In this document: in pieces, positions 63,663 through 64,000 of the stretch
Layout: each line of letters starts with the position of its first letter
Numbering within the stretch: position 1 is the first letter of the stretch
NCBI RefSeq assembly: GCF_002099425.1
Contig: NW_018344288.1
Span: forward strand, 1,116,001-1,180,000
Reading direction: 5' to 3'
Origin: Phascolarctos cinereus
Lineage: Eukaryota > Chordata > Mammalia > Diprotodontia > Phascolarctidae
Length of the DNA: 64,000 nucleotides
Notes under the pieces: model-generated
Database searches by the model: none
What the model was told of the DNA's origin: nothing
The model's input: only the letters and a program-made list of their open reading frames with translations
Program-made: the position numbers and the translations under genes

Positions 63663-64000
63663 TGGACCTCAGAACTATACCTCAATTCCTCCATCCTGAT
63701 TGAGAATGTCAGGATGCTTACCAGCTGACTGCCAAAAAGAAGTAGATGGCAAGCCTTCCTTTCCCATCATTAGTCTCTAACATAACACGCAAGATCTCAT
63801 TTAATCCAAACCGAATGTTCCCCTGGTTAGTGCTTGATTGTATCTTTCCTGTTTGGTCAGCCACAGGCTTTCCTCTGTTGGGTACTTTGTGATCTCTGGA
63901 ATACATCAAAACCGGACTTCACGATCACAGCCATCTCTAAGTCCCACACTAGCCATTTTCCTTCGTGCCCTCTCCTCCACAGTTGCTAAGCAAGTCCCTA
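63663..64000. other. No gene recognised
   Basis: The 63-residue antisense frame 63718-63909 shows no motif. No named repeat up to the window edge. Confidence 0.4.

Overview
The window is mammalian nuclear DNA, almost certainly from a marsupial. It is AT-rich and CpG-poor. It is crowded with tRNA-derived SINEs of the marsupial Mar1/WSINE1 kind (A-box head, GTTCAAATCC-type B box, 'gcctcagacac..ctagctgtgtgaccctgggcaa' core), MIR-type SINEs, L2, CR1/L3, marsupial-type L1 and two RTE lineages, one of them BovB-like. The younger SINE form resembles what I remember from Australian marsupials more than the common opossum form. That placement is inference.

I find no convincing host coding exon, tRNA, rRNA or ncRNA gene. 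Every long open frame is a repeat fragment, a microsatellite read-through or a chance frame. The window therefore reads as an intergenic desert or the inside of a very large intron. Four stretches that look repeat-poor and rich in ATTA/TAAT and CAGCTG-like words (about 24.5-25.6, 41.1-41.7, 43.9-44.6 and 61.4-62.6 kb) are candidates for conserved regulatory elements; this is inference only.

Layout. 1-5.4 kb: old SINEs, an antisense BovB-like fragment, L2, and a SINE with target-site duplication (TSD). 6.1-7.1 kb: a Tigger/pogo DNA transposon. 8.0-9.5 kb: a BovB-like fragment, an RTE-tail SINE, then an L2 holding a large imperfect hairpin. 11.2-12.2 kb: the best BovB-like LINE fragment. 14-20 kb: L1 pieces, a dispersed repeat of unknown family, and a long second-lineage RTE. 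20.5-21.4 kb: antisense L1 ORF2. 25.7-28.2 kb: a second RTE copy split by a later L1 with TSD. 31.9-33.2 kb: a hAT-like element and an LTR fossil. 33.6-34.65 kb: an apparent chimeric retrocopy headed by L1 5' UTR. 35-38 kb: two L1 3' ends with TSDs. 39-48 kb: L2, MITEs, CR1. 50-64 kb: SINE-dense DNA with nested CR1/L3 and hAT-like elements.

There is no gene network to describe. The content is a record of nested insertions: RTE, CR1 and L2 as older substrate, then hAT-like and Tigger DNA elements, then L1 and SINE copies, several with readable TSDs. Boundaries were placed by eye and are usually good to about 10-30 bases, except where a TSD fixes them. Family names rest on remembered consensus sequences, not on a database search.
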